Assembly (NCBI RefSeq): GCF_963975415.1
Contig: NZ_CAXBGN010000003.1
Span: 434,001-498,000 of the forward strand
DNA: 64,000 bases
Direction: 5' to 3'
Source of the DNA: Kriegella sp963975415
GTDB lineage: Bacteria > Bacteroidota > Bacteroidia > Flavobacteriales > Flavobacteriaceae
The notes under the pieces were generated by a model, which did not search any database, was not told the DNA's origin, and saw only the letters and a program-made list of their open reading frames with translations. A program made the position numbers and the translations under genes. Every line of letters starts with the position of its first letter. Within the stretch, counting starts at the first letter, position 1. Shown here piece by piece: positions 1 through 8,315 of this stretch.

Positions 1-234
1 TTTTGCCCCGACAACTTCTTCAACATATTTGCGAACTTCGTATTTATCTACCAACTGTGTAAGAATGGGGGGTCTGTAGTAGGCCTTCAACCACTGAATT
101 TTTTGATTGAATTCGATGGGATTTTCCAAATCCAACTTTTTTCCGACATAATATTCGTAATATATTTTCAAATAAAAATCGGCAGGAAGGAACTTCATTT
201 TTTTAAGAAGCCCATAAATTATTTTTTTCAGCAT
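1..234 (-). CDS. TupA-like ATP-grasp glycosyltransferase, N-terminal part (cut by window edge)
   Basis: Reading the minus strand from the ATG at 232-234 gives 78 open codons up to the window edge, beginning MLKKIIYGLLKK. The stretch containing NPIEFNQKIQWLKAYYR followed by LVDKYEVRKYVEEVVG matches the N-terminal signature of the TupA-like ATP-grasp family found in capsule, teichuronopeptide and LPS gene clusters. That family is thought to ligate amino acids or transfer groups onto surface polysaccharide. The rest of the protein lies outside the window. A consensus -7 box at 262-269 fits a promoter about 22 bases upstream of the start. It sits head to head with a GT2 gene, so it probably belongs to a surface-glycan locus extending to the left. 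The exact substrate cannot be inferred. Confidence 0.75.
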   Translation of the reverse strand, partial: MLKKIIYGLLKKMKFLPADFYLKIYYEYYVGKKLDLENPIEFNQKIQWLKAYYRPPILTQLVDKYEVRKYVEEVVGAK

Positions 235-261
235 AGTTGCCCATAAAAATTGAGAGGAAAG

Positions 262-269
262 CAAAGATA
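262..269 (-). promoter_or_regulatory. -7 promoter box for the TupA-like gene
   Basis: The minus strand reads TATCTTTG, an exact match to the Bacteroidota TAnnTTTG -7 element, 27 bases before the ATG at 234. No clear TTG -33 element is visible at 19-20 bases. It lies 16 bases from the divergent box at 286-293. Confidence 0.5.
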
Positions 270-285
270 TACAATAAGACTTTTA

Positions 286-293
286 TATTTTTG
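286..293 (+). promoter_or_regulatory. -7 promoter box for the GT2 gene at 301
   Basis: TATTTTTG matches TAnnTTTG exactly and ends only 7 bases before the ATG at 301. If it is used, the transcript has a leader of only a few bases. It also makes the longer reading frame from 250 unlikely, because that would start upstream of the promoter. Confidence 0.5.
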
Positions 294-300
294 TCCGACT

Positions 301-1119
301 ATGGAGATTCCTAAAATATCTGTTATTGTAAGTACCTATAATTCTGAAGAGTGGTTAAAGAAGGTGCTTTGGGGGTTTAATTGTCAAACTTTCAAAAATT
401 TTGAAGTTGTCATTGCCGATGATGGATCTGGGCCCAAAACCAAGGAGGTAATCGAAAAATATAGCAAAGAGGTTTCTTATCCGATTGTACATGTTTGGCA
501 AGAAGACGAGGGGTTTCAAAAATCACGTATTCTTAACAAAGCTGTAGTTGCCTGCAATGCTTCCTATATTATTATGACCGATGGTGATTGTATTCCGCGG
601 GAAGATTTTGTAGAAGTACATTATATAAACAAGGAAATCGGCTATTTTATATCGGGAGGATATTATATGCTGCCTATGAATATCTCGAAAGCTATTAATT
701 TGTCAGATATTGATCAACAAAATTGTTTTAATATCCAATGGTTGAGGAGTATGGGCATTCCTAAGACATTTAAAAATAACAAGCTGACCGCCAGAGGCTT
801 CATATCAAAATTTTTTAACACGTTTACCCCGACCAATGCAAGTTGGAACGGACATAATTCCTCAGGATGGAAAAAAGATATATTGAACGTAAACGGTTTT
901 GATGAAAGAATGCAATACGGGGGGCAGGATCGTGAATTGGGCGAACGCTTGTTCAACTTTGGTATTAAGTCAAAACAATTGCGGTATAGTGCAGTTTGTG
1001 TTCACTTAGATCATAAAAGGGGATATAAAACACCGGAATCTATTGAGAAAAATATGGCTATTCGAAAAGAAACGAAAAAAAGTCGGTCGGTCTGGACCTA
1101 CTATGGCATCAGTAAATAG
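301..1119 (+). CDS. Glycosyltransferase family 2
   Basis: A 272-residue GT-A fold glycosyltransferase. The N-terminus ISVIVSTYNSEEWLKKVL is the usual GT2 nucleotide-sugar entry strand. MTDGDCIPR supplies the DxD-type metal-binding motif, and the C-terminal part (GFDERMQYGGQDRELGERL) resembles the galactosyltransferase C-terminal domain seen in chondroitin- and LPS-type GT2 enzymes. There is no signal peptide or membrane segment, so it should act at the cytoplasmic membrane face on a lipid-linked or LPS acceptor. The ATG at 301 is preferred over an upstream TTG at 250 because homologous sequence begins there and a -7 box lies at 286-293. The 3' end overlaps the convergent GT2 gene by 19 bases. 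Donor and acceptor are unknown. Confidence 0.85.
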   Translation: MEIPKISVIVSTYNSEEWLKKVLWGFNCQTFKNFEVVIADDGSGPKTKEVIEKYSKEVSYPIVHVWQEDEGFQKSRILNKAVVACNASYIIMTDGDCIPREDFVEVHYINKEIGYFISGGYYMLPMNISKAINLSDIDQQNCFNIQWLRSMGIPKTFKNNKLTARGFISKFFNTFTPTNASWNGHNSSGWKKDILNVNGFDERMQYGGQDRELGERLFNFGIKSKQLRYSAVCVHLDHKRGYKTPESIEKNMAIRKETKKSRSVWTYYGISK

Positions 1120-1895
1120 TAAGCCAATTCGTTCTTTTTTTCCAATTTTTTAAGTTCACGATAGCGTTCTAAGTCACTCAGGGCGTTTAAATGACAAATG
1201 ATCATTCCTTTTTTCCCATCCAGGATTCCCAACCTTAGAAAATAATGATTAAAGAATTTCCATGTGGGCTTTATTAGCATGAAAAGGTAATTGAATTTTC
1301 GCTCCTTATAAAAATCTTCTTTTGCTTTTAGTCTTCCGTATTTGAGCATTTTTGCTCTATAATCGGTGTAATCTTTATAGCAATAATGAATGAGTTTTTC
1401 TTGCATGATACCTGACTCACCATTAACATCTAAAGTTTCATGAACTATTTTTTTATCTGAGAATTTAGCTTTGCTCTTTCTGAAAAGCCTATAGTTTTTG
1501 TCTGTTTGCCAGCCGCTGAAGCGTAACAAATCATTTTTGAACATAAATTTTCTATAAAACCAATAGGCAGCGATGTCTGTGCCGTTGTCAAGTGTTGCCT
1601 TTATTTCTTCACGAAGGCCATCGGGTACTACTTCATCGGCATCTAAGAACAATACCCAATCATTGGTGGCCTGCTTTAATGCGAATGACTTCTGTGAAGT
1701 GAAGTTTTCGAAAGGGTTTTGAATGACTTTTACCTTAGGATGGGTTTGTAAAAATTCAAAAGTACCGTCAGTGCTGTACGAATCTACAACGATAATTTCA
1801 TCAGCAAATTCAACCGATTCAATACAGTTTTGTATGTAACCCATTTCGTTGAACGTAATGATGACTGCGGATATTTTTTCTGACGAAGTATGCAT
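1101..1895 (-). CDS. Glycosyltransferase family 2, WaaE/KdtX-like
   Basis: A 264-residue GT2 enzyme. It opens with ISAVIITFNEMGYIQNCIES, then DEIIVVDSYSTDGT, and has the metal-binding FLDADEVV motif. This arrangement is typical of the WaaE/KdtX group that adds glucose or heptose to the LPS core in Gram-negative bacteria. It is soluble and probably membrane-associated. It starts at the ATG 1893-1895, with a consensus -7 box at 1924-1931. Its last 19 bases overlap the convergent GT2 gene. The neighbouring glycosyltransferases suggest a role in lipooligosaccharide or exopolysaccharide assembly. The sugar transferred cannot be read from sequence. Confidence 0.85.
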   Translation of the reverse strand: MHTSSEKISAVIITFNEMGYIQNCIESVEFADEIIVVDSYSTDGTFEFLQTHPKVKVIQNPFENFTSQKSFALKQATNDWVLFLDADEVVPDGLREEIKATLDNGTDIAAYWFYRKFMFKNDLLRFSGWQTDKNYRLFRKSKAKFSDKKIVHETLDVNGESGIMQEKLIHYCYKDYTDYRAKMLKYGRLKAKEDFYKERKFNYLFMLIKPTWKFFNHYFLRLGILDGKKGMIICHLNALSDLERYRELKKLEKKNELAYYLLMP

Positions 1896-1923
1896 GGGCT
1901 AACAAAGCAATTTTTAATTAATA

Positions 1924-1931
1924 CAAAAGTA
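1924..1931 (-). promoter_or_regulatory. -7 promoter box for the WaaE-like GT2 gene
   Basis: The minus strand reads TACTTTTG, an exact TAnnTTTG match, 28 bases before the ATG at 1895. No TTG is visible at -33. The rest of 1896-2102 is AT-rich with no convincing gene. Confidence 0.45.
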
Positions 1932-2102
1932 TAACAAAAAAATGTAGAAAAAATTGTTTATAACAAGTGAAATCCTACAAATTTTTTAAGAATTAAAATT
2001 TGTGCATTATAACGATGACGGCAATTATACACTGTCTTTACCTGAGATGCAAAAACTTAAAAATGGTTGGGTGTTTTTTTATTAAATTTTAAAATTGCTT
2101 TT

Positions 2103-2969
2103 TTATTCGCATAAGGCATTTAAGTAAAAACTTAAGCTTTGTCCGCTTTTTGACCAAGTGTCCATTGTTTTTTCCCTGTAATAAGCTGTATGCAATGGCG
2201 AGGCAGCCGTTGAGATAGCGAAATATTTACTTCTATTATTCTCTTTGACACTTTCAAGCCATTGTATGGATACTGCAATCGCTTCGGTCTTGTCCTCTAA
2301 ATAGATTTCATGAGGTTCTAAATTTACTTTGAACCATCCTATGAAATTATTCTTTACTTCAAAAACAACATTTTTGTTTATGAGCAGATTAGAAGGAAGT
2401 CCGTCAATGATTTTATAGAAATTTAATCTGAACTTTAAGGAAGTAAAATCGTTTGATGTTATTTTAAAGTTCAGGTCTTTAATATGACAACTGCTTTTTA
2501 TTTTGAATTTCATACCTACCTCTTTACTCAATCTATCGTCAACATCTTTTTCGTTGTAGCTATAAAAGTTCATATGGGTTAGGCCAAGACCTTTAGAAGA
2601 GCGCCCTATTTTTTTTGGTTTCCGTTTAATTTTTGTGGAACTAACAACAACCTCGTTCAATTCAACGCTTTCTGGATGAAGTAAGATGATATTGTGTTTA
2701 TTGTTTAATTCCGATGTTGCATACTTTTTTGTTCGGAAGCCTACGTAAGAGAAGGTAACTGAATCTTTTTGGGTTGCATTATCGTTTAAAGAAAGACTGA
2801 AAAAACCATTTTTATCGGAAACGGTTCCAATTGCCTTGTGCGCAATTCCGATATTAACATAGGGTAGCGGTGCATCATTTTCATAACTTTTTACTACTCC
2901 TTCTATATTTTTATGCTGAGGATAACATAGAGAATTTGCCAAGAAAACACAGAAGAATACAAATTTCAT
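2103..2969 (-). CDS. Exported CarboxypepD_reg-like domain protein
   Basis: A 288-residue protein with an N-terminal signal peptide (MKFVFFCVFLANSLCYPQ), followed at about residues 22-100 by a CarboxypepD_reg-like beta-sandwich: IEGVVKSYENDAPLPYVNIGI, GTVSDKNGFFSL and a closing LNEVVVSS. In Bacteroidota this domain forms the N-terminal extension of many outer-membrane proteins, but here no TonB-dependent barrel follows. The remaining roughly 180 residues form a mixed beta-type region rich in basic and aromatic residues, probably periplasmic or surface exposed. Its function is unknown. It lies 110 bases downstream of dapD on the same strand, and co-transcription is possible but not shown. Confidence 0.75.
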   Translation of the reverse strand: MKFVFFCVFLANSLCYPQHKNIEGVVKSYENDAPLPYVNIGIAHKAIGTVSDKNGFFSLSLNDNATQKDSVTFSYVGFRTKKYATSELNNKHNIILLHPESVELNEVVVSSTKIKRKPKKIGRSSKGLGLTHMNFYSYNEKDVDDRLSKEVGMKFKIKSSCHIKDLNFKITSNDFTSLKFRLNFYKIIDGLPSNLLINKNVVFEVKNNFIGWFKVNLEPHEIYLEDKTEAIAVSIQWLESVKENNRSKYFAISTAASPLHTAYYREKTMDTWSKSGQSLSFYLNALCE

Positions 2970-3079
2970 CTAATTGCGATTGTTTGATCTACGTTTTTAT
3001 GAAAATGGGCTGTACCCGAAGCATGTTGTTCTTCTGGTCAGCCCAATGCTCTTTTTGTTTACTCTGCGTAAATCAATAG

Positions 3080-3895
3080 TTATACGGCTACGTCATACTC
3101 ACGAAGCGCATCGTTCAATGATGTTTTTTTGTTGGTACTTTCCTTTCGTGTTCCTATAATCAAAGCACAAGGAACTTGAAACTCCCCGGCAGGGAATTTT
3201 TTAGTATAACTCCCGGGAATCACTACCGAGCGGGCGGGAACCAATCCCTTGCGTTCAACAGGTTCGTCTCCGGTGACATCTATAATTTTAGTCGAGGCCG
3301 TTAGTACGACATTGGCTCCAAGCACAGCTTCCTTTTCTACGCGAACACCCTCGACCACAATACATCGCGAACCGATAAAAGCATTATCTTCTATAATTAC
3401 CGGGGCAGCCTGCAAGGGTTCCAATACGCCTCCAATACCTACACCGCCACTCAAATGTACATTTTTGCCAATCTGGGCACAGCTGCCTACCGTGGCCCAA
3501 GTATCAACCATAGTGCCTTCATCGACGTATGCACCGATATTGACATAACTAGGCATTAAAATCGTGCCGGCGGAAATATAAGCGCCATGTCGTGCTACGG
3601 CATGGGGCACTACCCGTATGCCTTTCTCTTTATATCCTTTTTTTAATGGAATTTTATCATGGTATTCAAAAATTCCCGCCTCCAGGGTTTCCATTTTCTG
3701 GATAGGAAAGTAGAGCACCACACCCTTTTTTACCCATTCATTGATCTGCCAACCATCGGCGGTAGGTTCTGCACAACGAAGTTTACCGGCATCCAATAAA
3801 TCAACAACTTGACGAATGGCATCTTGAGTAGCCGTTTCTTTTAACAATTCCCTGTTCTCCCAGGCCTTTTCTATGGTGTTCTTTAATTCATTCAT
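3080..3895 (-). CDS. dapD: 2,3,4,5-tetrahydropyridine-2,6-dicarboxylate N-succinyltransferase
   Basis: DapD transfers succinyl from succinyl-CoA to tetrahydrodipicolinate in the succinylase branch of lysine and diaminopimelate synthesis. The protein (271 residues) has an alpha-helical N-terminus and then the left-handed beta-helix hexapeptide repeat typical of the family: ISAGTILMPSYVNIGAYVD, GTMVDTWATVGSCAQIG, VHLSGGVGIGGVLEP. Length is normal. The start at 3895 (MNELKNTIEKAW) matches family N-termini. The frame is open 17 codons further upstream, but those codons run through a -7 box at 3917-3924, so the longer start is rejected. It is divergent from ruvX, with the two -7 boxes about 54 bases apart. 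Confidence 0.95.
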   Translation of the reverse strand: MNELKNTIEKAWENRELLKETATQDAIRQVVDLLDAGKLRCAEPTADGWQINEWVKKGVVLYFPIQKMETLEAGIFEYHDKIPLKKGYKEKGIRVVPHAVARHGAYISAGTILMPSYVNIGAYVDEGTMVDTWATVGSCAQIGKNVHLSGGVGIGGVLEPLQAAPVIIEDNAFIGSRCIVVEGVRVEKEAVLGANVVLTASTKIIDVTGDEPVERKGLVPARSVVIPGSYTKKFPAGEFQVPCALIIGTRKESTNKKTSLNDALREYDVAV

Positions 3896-3916
3896 TTTTT
3901 GTACTATTAATTTTGA

Positions 3917-3924
3917 CAAATATA
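3917..3924 (-). promoter_or_regulatory. -7 promoter box for dapD
   Basis: The minus strand reads TATATTTG, an exact TAnnTTTG match, 21 bases before the dapD ATG at 3895. It supports that start codon over the one at 3946. Confidence 0.5.
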
Positions 3925-3977
3925 CACGGGTAGGGTCGGAATTCATATTTCTTTTTACACGTATAACATTTTATGGT

Positions 3978-3985
3978 TATTTTTG
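3978..3985 (+). promoter_or_regulatory. -7 promoter box for ruvX-def
   Basis: TATTTTTG matches TAnnTTTG exactly. It falls inside the frame of the upstream ATG at 3973 and 14 bases before the TTG at 4000, so it favours the TTG as the real start. Confidence 0.5.
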
Positions 3986-3999
3986 CCAAAAATTTAGGA

Positions 4000-4413
4000 T
4001 TGGGTAGAATACTGGCTTTAGACTATGGAAAAAAAAGAACGGGGGTTGCAGTTACCGATGAGTTGCAATTAATTGCTTCCGGACTTACCACTGTCACCAC
4101 ACATGAACTGCTGCCTTTTTTACAAAATTATATTAAAACAGAAACAGTAGAACGCATTATTATCGGTGAGCCCAAACAAATGGACAGTACTCCCTCAGAA
4201 TCTGAGGCGCTGATCCAGCCCTTTTTAAAACGGCTGGTCAAAGCATTTCCTGATATTCCCATAGATCGGCAAGATGAGCGTTTTACCTCTAAAATGGCAT
4301 TTCAAAGTATGCTCGACGGTGGACTGAAAAAAAAACAGCGGAGAGACAAAGCTTTGGTCGATGAAATTAGCGCGACTTTGATTTTGCAAGCGTACTTAAC
4401 TAGAATGAGTTAA
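4000..4413 (+). CDS. ruvX: RuvX/YqgF family putative pre-16S rRNA nuclease / Holliday junction resolvase
   Basis: A RuvX/YqgF RNase H-fold protein. ILALDYGKKRTGVAVTDE is the N-terminal family signature with the first catalytic Asp. GEP, DERFTSKMA and the C-terminal DKALVDEISATLIL follow in the expected order. Family members mature 16S rRNA ends and can cleave four-way junctions. An ATG exists at 3973, but the nine residues it adds are not family-like and overlap a -7 box. The TTG at 4000, giving 137 residues that begin just before GRILALDYG, fits the family length better. def begins one base after the stop, so the two genes are probably co-transcribed. Confidence 0.88.
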   Translation: MGRILALDYGKKRTGVAVTDELQLIASGLTTVTTHELLPFLQNYIKTETVERIIIGEPKQMDSTPSESEALIQPFLKRLVKAFPDIPIDRQDERFTSKMAFQSMLDGGLKKKQRRDKALVDEISATLILQAYLTRMS

Positions 4414-4414
4414 C

Positions 4415-5005
4415 ATGATATTACCAATTGTTGCATACGGTGACCCCGTTTTACGAAAAATGGCCAAGGCTATTGAAAAGAGTCATCCAAATTTAGAAGA
4501 ATTAATAAACAATATGTGGGAGACCATGTATAATGCCCATGGGGTCGGTATTGCTGCTCCTCAGATAGGGCAGCCCATACGGTTGTTTGTTGTCGATACG
4601 ACACCCTTTGCCGATGATGATGAGCTCTCCGCTGAAGAGCAAAAAGCATTAAAAGGTTTTAGAAAGGTTTTTATTAATGCCCAAATAGAGGAAGAAACAG
4701 GGGCCGAATGGGCTTTTAACGAAGGTTGCCTGAGTATACCCGATGTAAGGGAAGACGTGAATAGAAAAGACACGATCAACATTACCTATGTCGATGAAAA
4801 ATTTGAAAGACATACTGAAACCTACGATGGACTTTTGGCCCGTGTAATTCAACATGAGTACGATCATATCGAAGGAGTCTTGTTTACCGATAAGTTGTCA
4901 TCGTTAAAAAGGCGGTTATTAAAAAATCGTCTTGCCAATATTTCTAAGGGTAATGTCAAAGTAGAGTATCGAATGCGTTTTCCAAACCTTAAAAAAGGAC
5001 GTTAA
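4415..5005 (+). CDS. def: Peptide deformylase
   Basis: Removes the N-formyl group from nascent proteins in the cytoplasm. All three deformylase motifs are present in order: GVGIAAPQIG at residues 43-52, EGCLSIP at 103-109 with metal ligand C105, and QHEYDHIEG at 146-154 with ligands H147 and H151 and catalytic E148. Length is 196 residues, typical for Bacteroidota enzymes, which carry an acidic insertion (here FADDDELSAEEQ) between the first two motifs. It starts one base after ruvX and is followed 57 bases later by the DUF5606 gene, forming a likely ruvX-def-DUF5606 cluster. Confidence 0.96.
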   Translation: MILPIVAYGDPVLRKMAKAIEKSHPNLEELINNMWETMYNAHGVGIAAPQIGQPIRLFVVDTTPFADDDELSAEEQKALKGFRKVFINAQIEEETGAEWAFNEGCLSIPDVREDVNRKDTINITYVDEKFERHTETYDGLLARVIQHEYDHIEGVLFTDKLSSLKRRLLKNRLANISKGNVKVEYRMRFPNLKKGR

Positions 5006-5062
5006 AATTTAATTTAATTACAGGAAAAATTTAATATTTGCGCCCTGAAATAAAGATTTTAA

Positions 5063-5479
5063 ATGAGTTTAGACAAAATTTTATCTATTGCCGGTAAACC
5101 TGGCCTTTACAAATTAGTAACCCAAACACGAACTGGATTTGTTGCAGAATCGTTGCTCGATGGTAAACGAATTACGGTTGGTTTGCGAAGTAATGTTAGC
5201 GTGCTTTCTGAGATTGCCATCTATACACTAGAGCAAGAATTGCCATTACGAGAAGTGTTCTTGAGAATACAAGTAAAGGAAAAGGGAGCCAAAACTGCCG
5301 TGGGACATAAGGAGGAGAAACTAAAATTGGAAGAATATTTCTTCGAGGTGCTCCCTGATTACGATGAAGATCGTGTTTATGCCAGTGACATAAAAAAGGT
5401 TATACAATGGTATAACTTACTTCATGACAACGGCATTACTGATTTTTCTGAGAAGGAAGATTCTTCCGAGGAAGAATAA
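5063..5479 (+). CDS. DUF5606 domain protein
   Basis: A 138-residue soluble protein with an acidic tail (EKEDSSEEE). MSLDKILSIAGKPGLYKLV and RTGFVAESLLDGKRITVG match the start of the DUF5606 family, which I know only from Bacteroidota, where it commonly follows def. No function is established. There is no signal peptide or membrane segment. It lies 57 bases downstream of def on the same strand. The preceding bases contain TAATATTTG, close to the -7 consensus with one extra base, so it may have its own promoter. A 16-base T run follows the gene at 5496-5511. Confidence 0.85.
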   Translation: MSLDKILSIAGKPGLYKLVTQTRTGFVAESLLDGKRITVGLRSNVSVLSEIAIYTLEQELPLREVFLRIQVKEKGAKTAVGHKEEKLKLEEYFFEVLPDYDEDRVYASDIKKVIQWYNLLHDNGITDFSEKEDSSEEE

Positions 5480-5495
5480 AATTGCCCTGTTCTCA

Positions 5496-5511
5496 TTTTT
5501 TTTTTTTTTTT
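5496..5511 (+). repeat. Homopolymer run of 16 T
   Basis: Sixteen consecutive T in the 155-base gap between the DUF5606 gene and the secreted hydrolase gene. No stem precedes it, so it does not look like an intrinsic terminator. Runs this long are prone to slippage. Confidence 0.8.
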
Positions 5512-5634
5512 GCTTTCACTGGGCTGGGCACTATTGATTTACTTTCTATTTTAGTAGCTATTCGCGTGCTTATAACTTGTTCAATTTTTTTGACCTAGTG
5601 GATATTGTATTCAACTATTTTAAAGAGTATAAGT

Positions 5635-8226
5635 ATGAAAATGGATATTAAAAGGAAAGCCCGTACCCTAATCGCCACGATAGTTTTTCTTGGGTCGATG
5701 GTTTTAAGTGCGCAACAGCGAACAGGTAACATTGTCGAATATTTCGGAAAGGAAAAAGTAGAAGAAATCAACGAAGGAGTGGTTTTGCACCTTTTTCAAA
5801 AAGGATGGGCACTTCAAATTCAAGATTTCGGTATCGATTCATCGACATTTCCTAAAGACCCTGTTTTTCAACAGGCCCTTGCCGACCCGGAATATGATAT
5901 TACATCGAATAAAATATTCGGCATTGATGCACTTGGCAATGAACAGCGGTGGGTGCCGATTGAAGCGGATAGCACCAATAGTTTTTCAGGTCGTGGGCTT
6001 AGGTCGGCTTATGTATATCTGACCTACCGTTCGAACACTGAAAAAATTGCACTTTTCGAAGGGTCGGGACATTCACTTGTAACTATAAACGGATTGCCTC
6101 ATGAGGGTGATCATTATGATTTTGGTTGGAGCTTGATTCCTATAAAGTTAAAAAAGGGAATCAATGTCTTTGTTTTAAAAGTCGGTCGATTTTCAAGGGT
6201 ACGTGCGCGTTTGTTAGATGCACATGCCCCTGTTCAATTTACCAAAAGAGATCTTACAATGCCCGATTTATTATGGGAAGAAAACAAATCGTACAATGGT
6301 GCCGTAAGAATTATAAATGCTTCGAACGACTGGCTTGAAAACCACACTGTCAATGTTCGTTTAGGCTCGGGGGAAGCAAGTACCGAGATCGAGGCAATAC
6401 CTCCGTTAAGTGTTCAGAAAATTCCTTTTGCGATTCCAAGTGTCGCTTTGGATAGTGCCTCAAAAAGCATGGATTTGGAGGTGAATCTGATTGGCAAGAA
6501 CGGAAATTCGGTTGATGCGACGACAATTCCAGTAAATTTAAAATCAAAATATAAGCATCACAAAAAGACATTCGTGAGTGCCGTTGATGGAAGTATACAA
6601 TATTATAGCGTAGCACCGGCTACGAATAGAACCAAAGATTCCCTAGCACTCTTTCTGTCGGTGCACGGTGCTTCGGTAGAGGCTGTGAATCAAGCAAATG
6701 CCTATAAACAAAAGGAATGGGGGAATTTGGTAGCCCCGACCAATAGACGACCATACGGTTACGCTTGGGAAGATTTGGGACGGTTAGATGCTTTGGAAGT
6801 TCTAGAAGACGCCAAGAAAATTTTCCTTCCAAACCCGAGAAAAATATATTTGACCGGTCATTCTATGGGCGGGCATGGAACATGGTATTTGGGGGCAACA
6901 TACCCTGACCAGTTTGCTGCGATAGCACCATGTGCCGGTTATCCTGATTTATTGAAATATCGTGACGGTTTCCGAAATAGATTATTGGAAATGTCGGAGG
7001 AACGGCGCAAGCGTTTTGGCATAACGGAAAAACAGCTAGAACTAATGACCTTTGAACCTACTGCTACACCTCTTGAGAAAATTGTAGAGCGGGCGGGGTC
7101 GCCAAGTAGAACACTTGACCTCATTCGTAATTATTTGCATCATGGGGTATATGTACTGCACGGAGAAAAGGATAACGTGGTGCCGACCGCATTGGCACGC
7201 GATATGCGGGAGCGTTTGGGTAAATTCCATTCCGATTTCACCTATTACGAATATCCTGGTGGCACGCATTGGTATGGTAACCATAGTGTCGATTGGTCTC
7301 CGATTTTTGATTTTTTTCAACGGCATACCATTCCTGAGGCACATACTATCGATAAATTGGAATTTAGTACTGGGTCTCCCGGGGTATCGGCGAAATCCCA
7401 TTTTATCACTATTCACCAGCAACAAAAGCCTTTTGTGAAAAGCACTTTCGATTTTTCTAAAGACGATACCAAGGCATTCGTACAAACGTCGAATATCGAG
7501 TTGCTAGAGGTTGATGTTACACCCTTTTCGCAGGCTGTAGATAGTATTTATATTGATGAACAACCTTTCGCAGTTCTAAACCAAAAAAACTTGTTTTTTA
7601 GTAAGATATCCGGAAATTGGAAAACAGTTTCAGCTCCATCTTTAAAGGAAAAAGGCCCGCACAGAAATGGTGGCTTCAAAGATGCTTTTAGGAACAATGT
7701 CGTTTTCGTATATGCGACCAAGGGTAGTACTGAAGAAAATGAATGGTATTTCAACAAGGCTCGGTTCGACGCAGAAACTTTTTGGTATAGGGCTAATGGT
7801 AGTGTTGAATTAGTTAAGGATGTCGATTTCAAACCCGGAAATTATCCTAATAGAAATGTAGTCTTGTATGGTAATAAGAGCAACAACTCGGCTTGGGGCA
7901 AATTATTGAAAAACTGCCCGGTGCAAGTAGTTAATGGTGCAATCGATTTTGGGAAGACAAAGGTTAAGGGCGACCAATGGGGACTTTACTTTGTTTTTCC
8001 ACGTGAAGACAGCACAAAAGCCAGTATTGGGGTGGTTACGGCCAGTGGCGTTAAAGGAATGAAAGCGGCCTATGCCAATCACTATTTGGTAAATGGCACT
8101 ACGTTTCCCGATTTTATGCTTTTTGATCAAAGTGTATTGCCCAATGGAATTGGTGGAGTGAAAAGTGCTGGTTTCTTTGGGAACGATTGGTCCATCGAGA
8201 ATGGTGATTTTGAATGGAAGCAATAG
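5635..8226 (+). CDS. Secreted prolyl-oligopeptidase-like alpha/beta hydrolase
   Basis: An 863-residue exported hydrolase. The N-terminus (MKMDIKRKARTLIATIVF, then VLSAQQ) is a signal peptide. A long beta-rich N-terminal region is followed from about residue 300 by an alpha/beta hydrolase core. The nucleophile elbow is GHSMGGHG with Ser near residue 410, the acid is probably the Asp in HGEKDNVVP, and the base is the His in GGTHWYG. Family resemblance is to S9 peptidases and feruloyl/acetyl esterase-type hydrolases. About 270 residues of unknown beta-type sequence follow. The ATG at 5635 is chosen because the signal peptide starts there; the frame is open from 5605. The substrate may be a peptide or an esterified polysaccharide and is unresolved. 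Confidence 0.85.
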   Translation: MKMDIKRKARTLIATIVFLGSMVLSAQQRTGNIVEYFGKEKVEEINEGVVLHLFQKGWALQIQDFGIDSSTFPKDPVFQQALADPEYDITSNKIFGIDALGNEQRWVPIEADSTNSFSGRGLRSAYVYLTYRSNTEKIALFEGSGHSLVTINGLPHEGDHYDFGWSLIPIKLKKGINVFVLKVGRFSRVRARLLDAHAPVQFTKRDLTMPDLLWEENKSYNGAVRIINASNDWLENHTVNVRLGSGEASTEIEAIPPLSVQKIPFAIPSVALDSASKSMDLEVNLIGKNGNSVDATTIPVNLKSKYKHHKKTFVSAVDGSIQYYSVAPATNRTKDSLALFLSVHGASVEAVNQANAYKQKEWGNLVAPTNRRPYGYAWEDLGRLDALEVLEDAKKIFLPNPRKIYLTGHSMGGHGTWYLGATYPDQFAAIAPCAGYPDLLKYRDGFRNRLLEMSEERRKRFGITEKQLELMTFEPTATPLEKIVERAGSPSRTLDLIRNYLHHGVYVLHGEKDNVVPTALARDMRERLGKFHSDFTYYEYPGGTHWYGNHSVDWSPIFDFFQRHTIPEAHTIDKLEFSTGSPGVSAKSHFITIHQQQKPFVKSTFDFSKDDTKAFVQTSNIELLEVDVTPFSQAVDSIYIDEQPFAVLNQKNLFFSKISGNWKTVSAPSLKEKGPHRNGGFKDAFRNNVVFVYATKGSTEENEWYFNKARFDAETFWYRANGSVELVKDVDFKPGNYPNRNVVLYGNKSNNSAWGKLLKNCPVQVVNGAIDFGKTKVKGDQWGLYFVFPREDSTKASIGVVTASGVKGMKAAYANHYLVNGTTFPDFMLFDQSVLPNGIGGVKSAGFFGNDWSIENGDFEWKQ

Positions 8227-8315
8227 GTCGCTGCAAATACTAGAAATGAATTCAAAACCCCTTATGAATTGACTTCGTCAAGTTAAATAAGTCATCTACG
8301 GTTTTTGAGTATAGT

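Noticed and set aside
3022..3065. GGGCTG...CAGCCC inverted repeat after dapD as terminator
   Set aside because: Loop of about 26 bases and no T run in the right place on the minus strand; too weak to call.
7115..7485. Overlapping frames of 107 and 147 codons within the secreted hydrolase gene
   Set aside because: Alternative-frame shadows; the hydrolase frame has the catalytic motifs and signal peptide.
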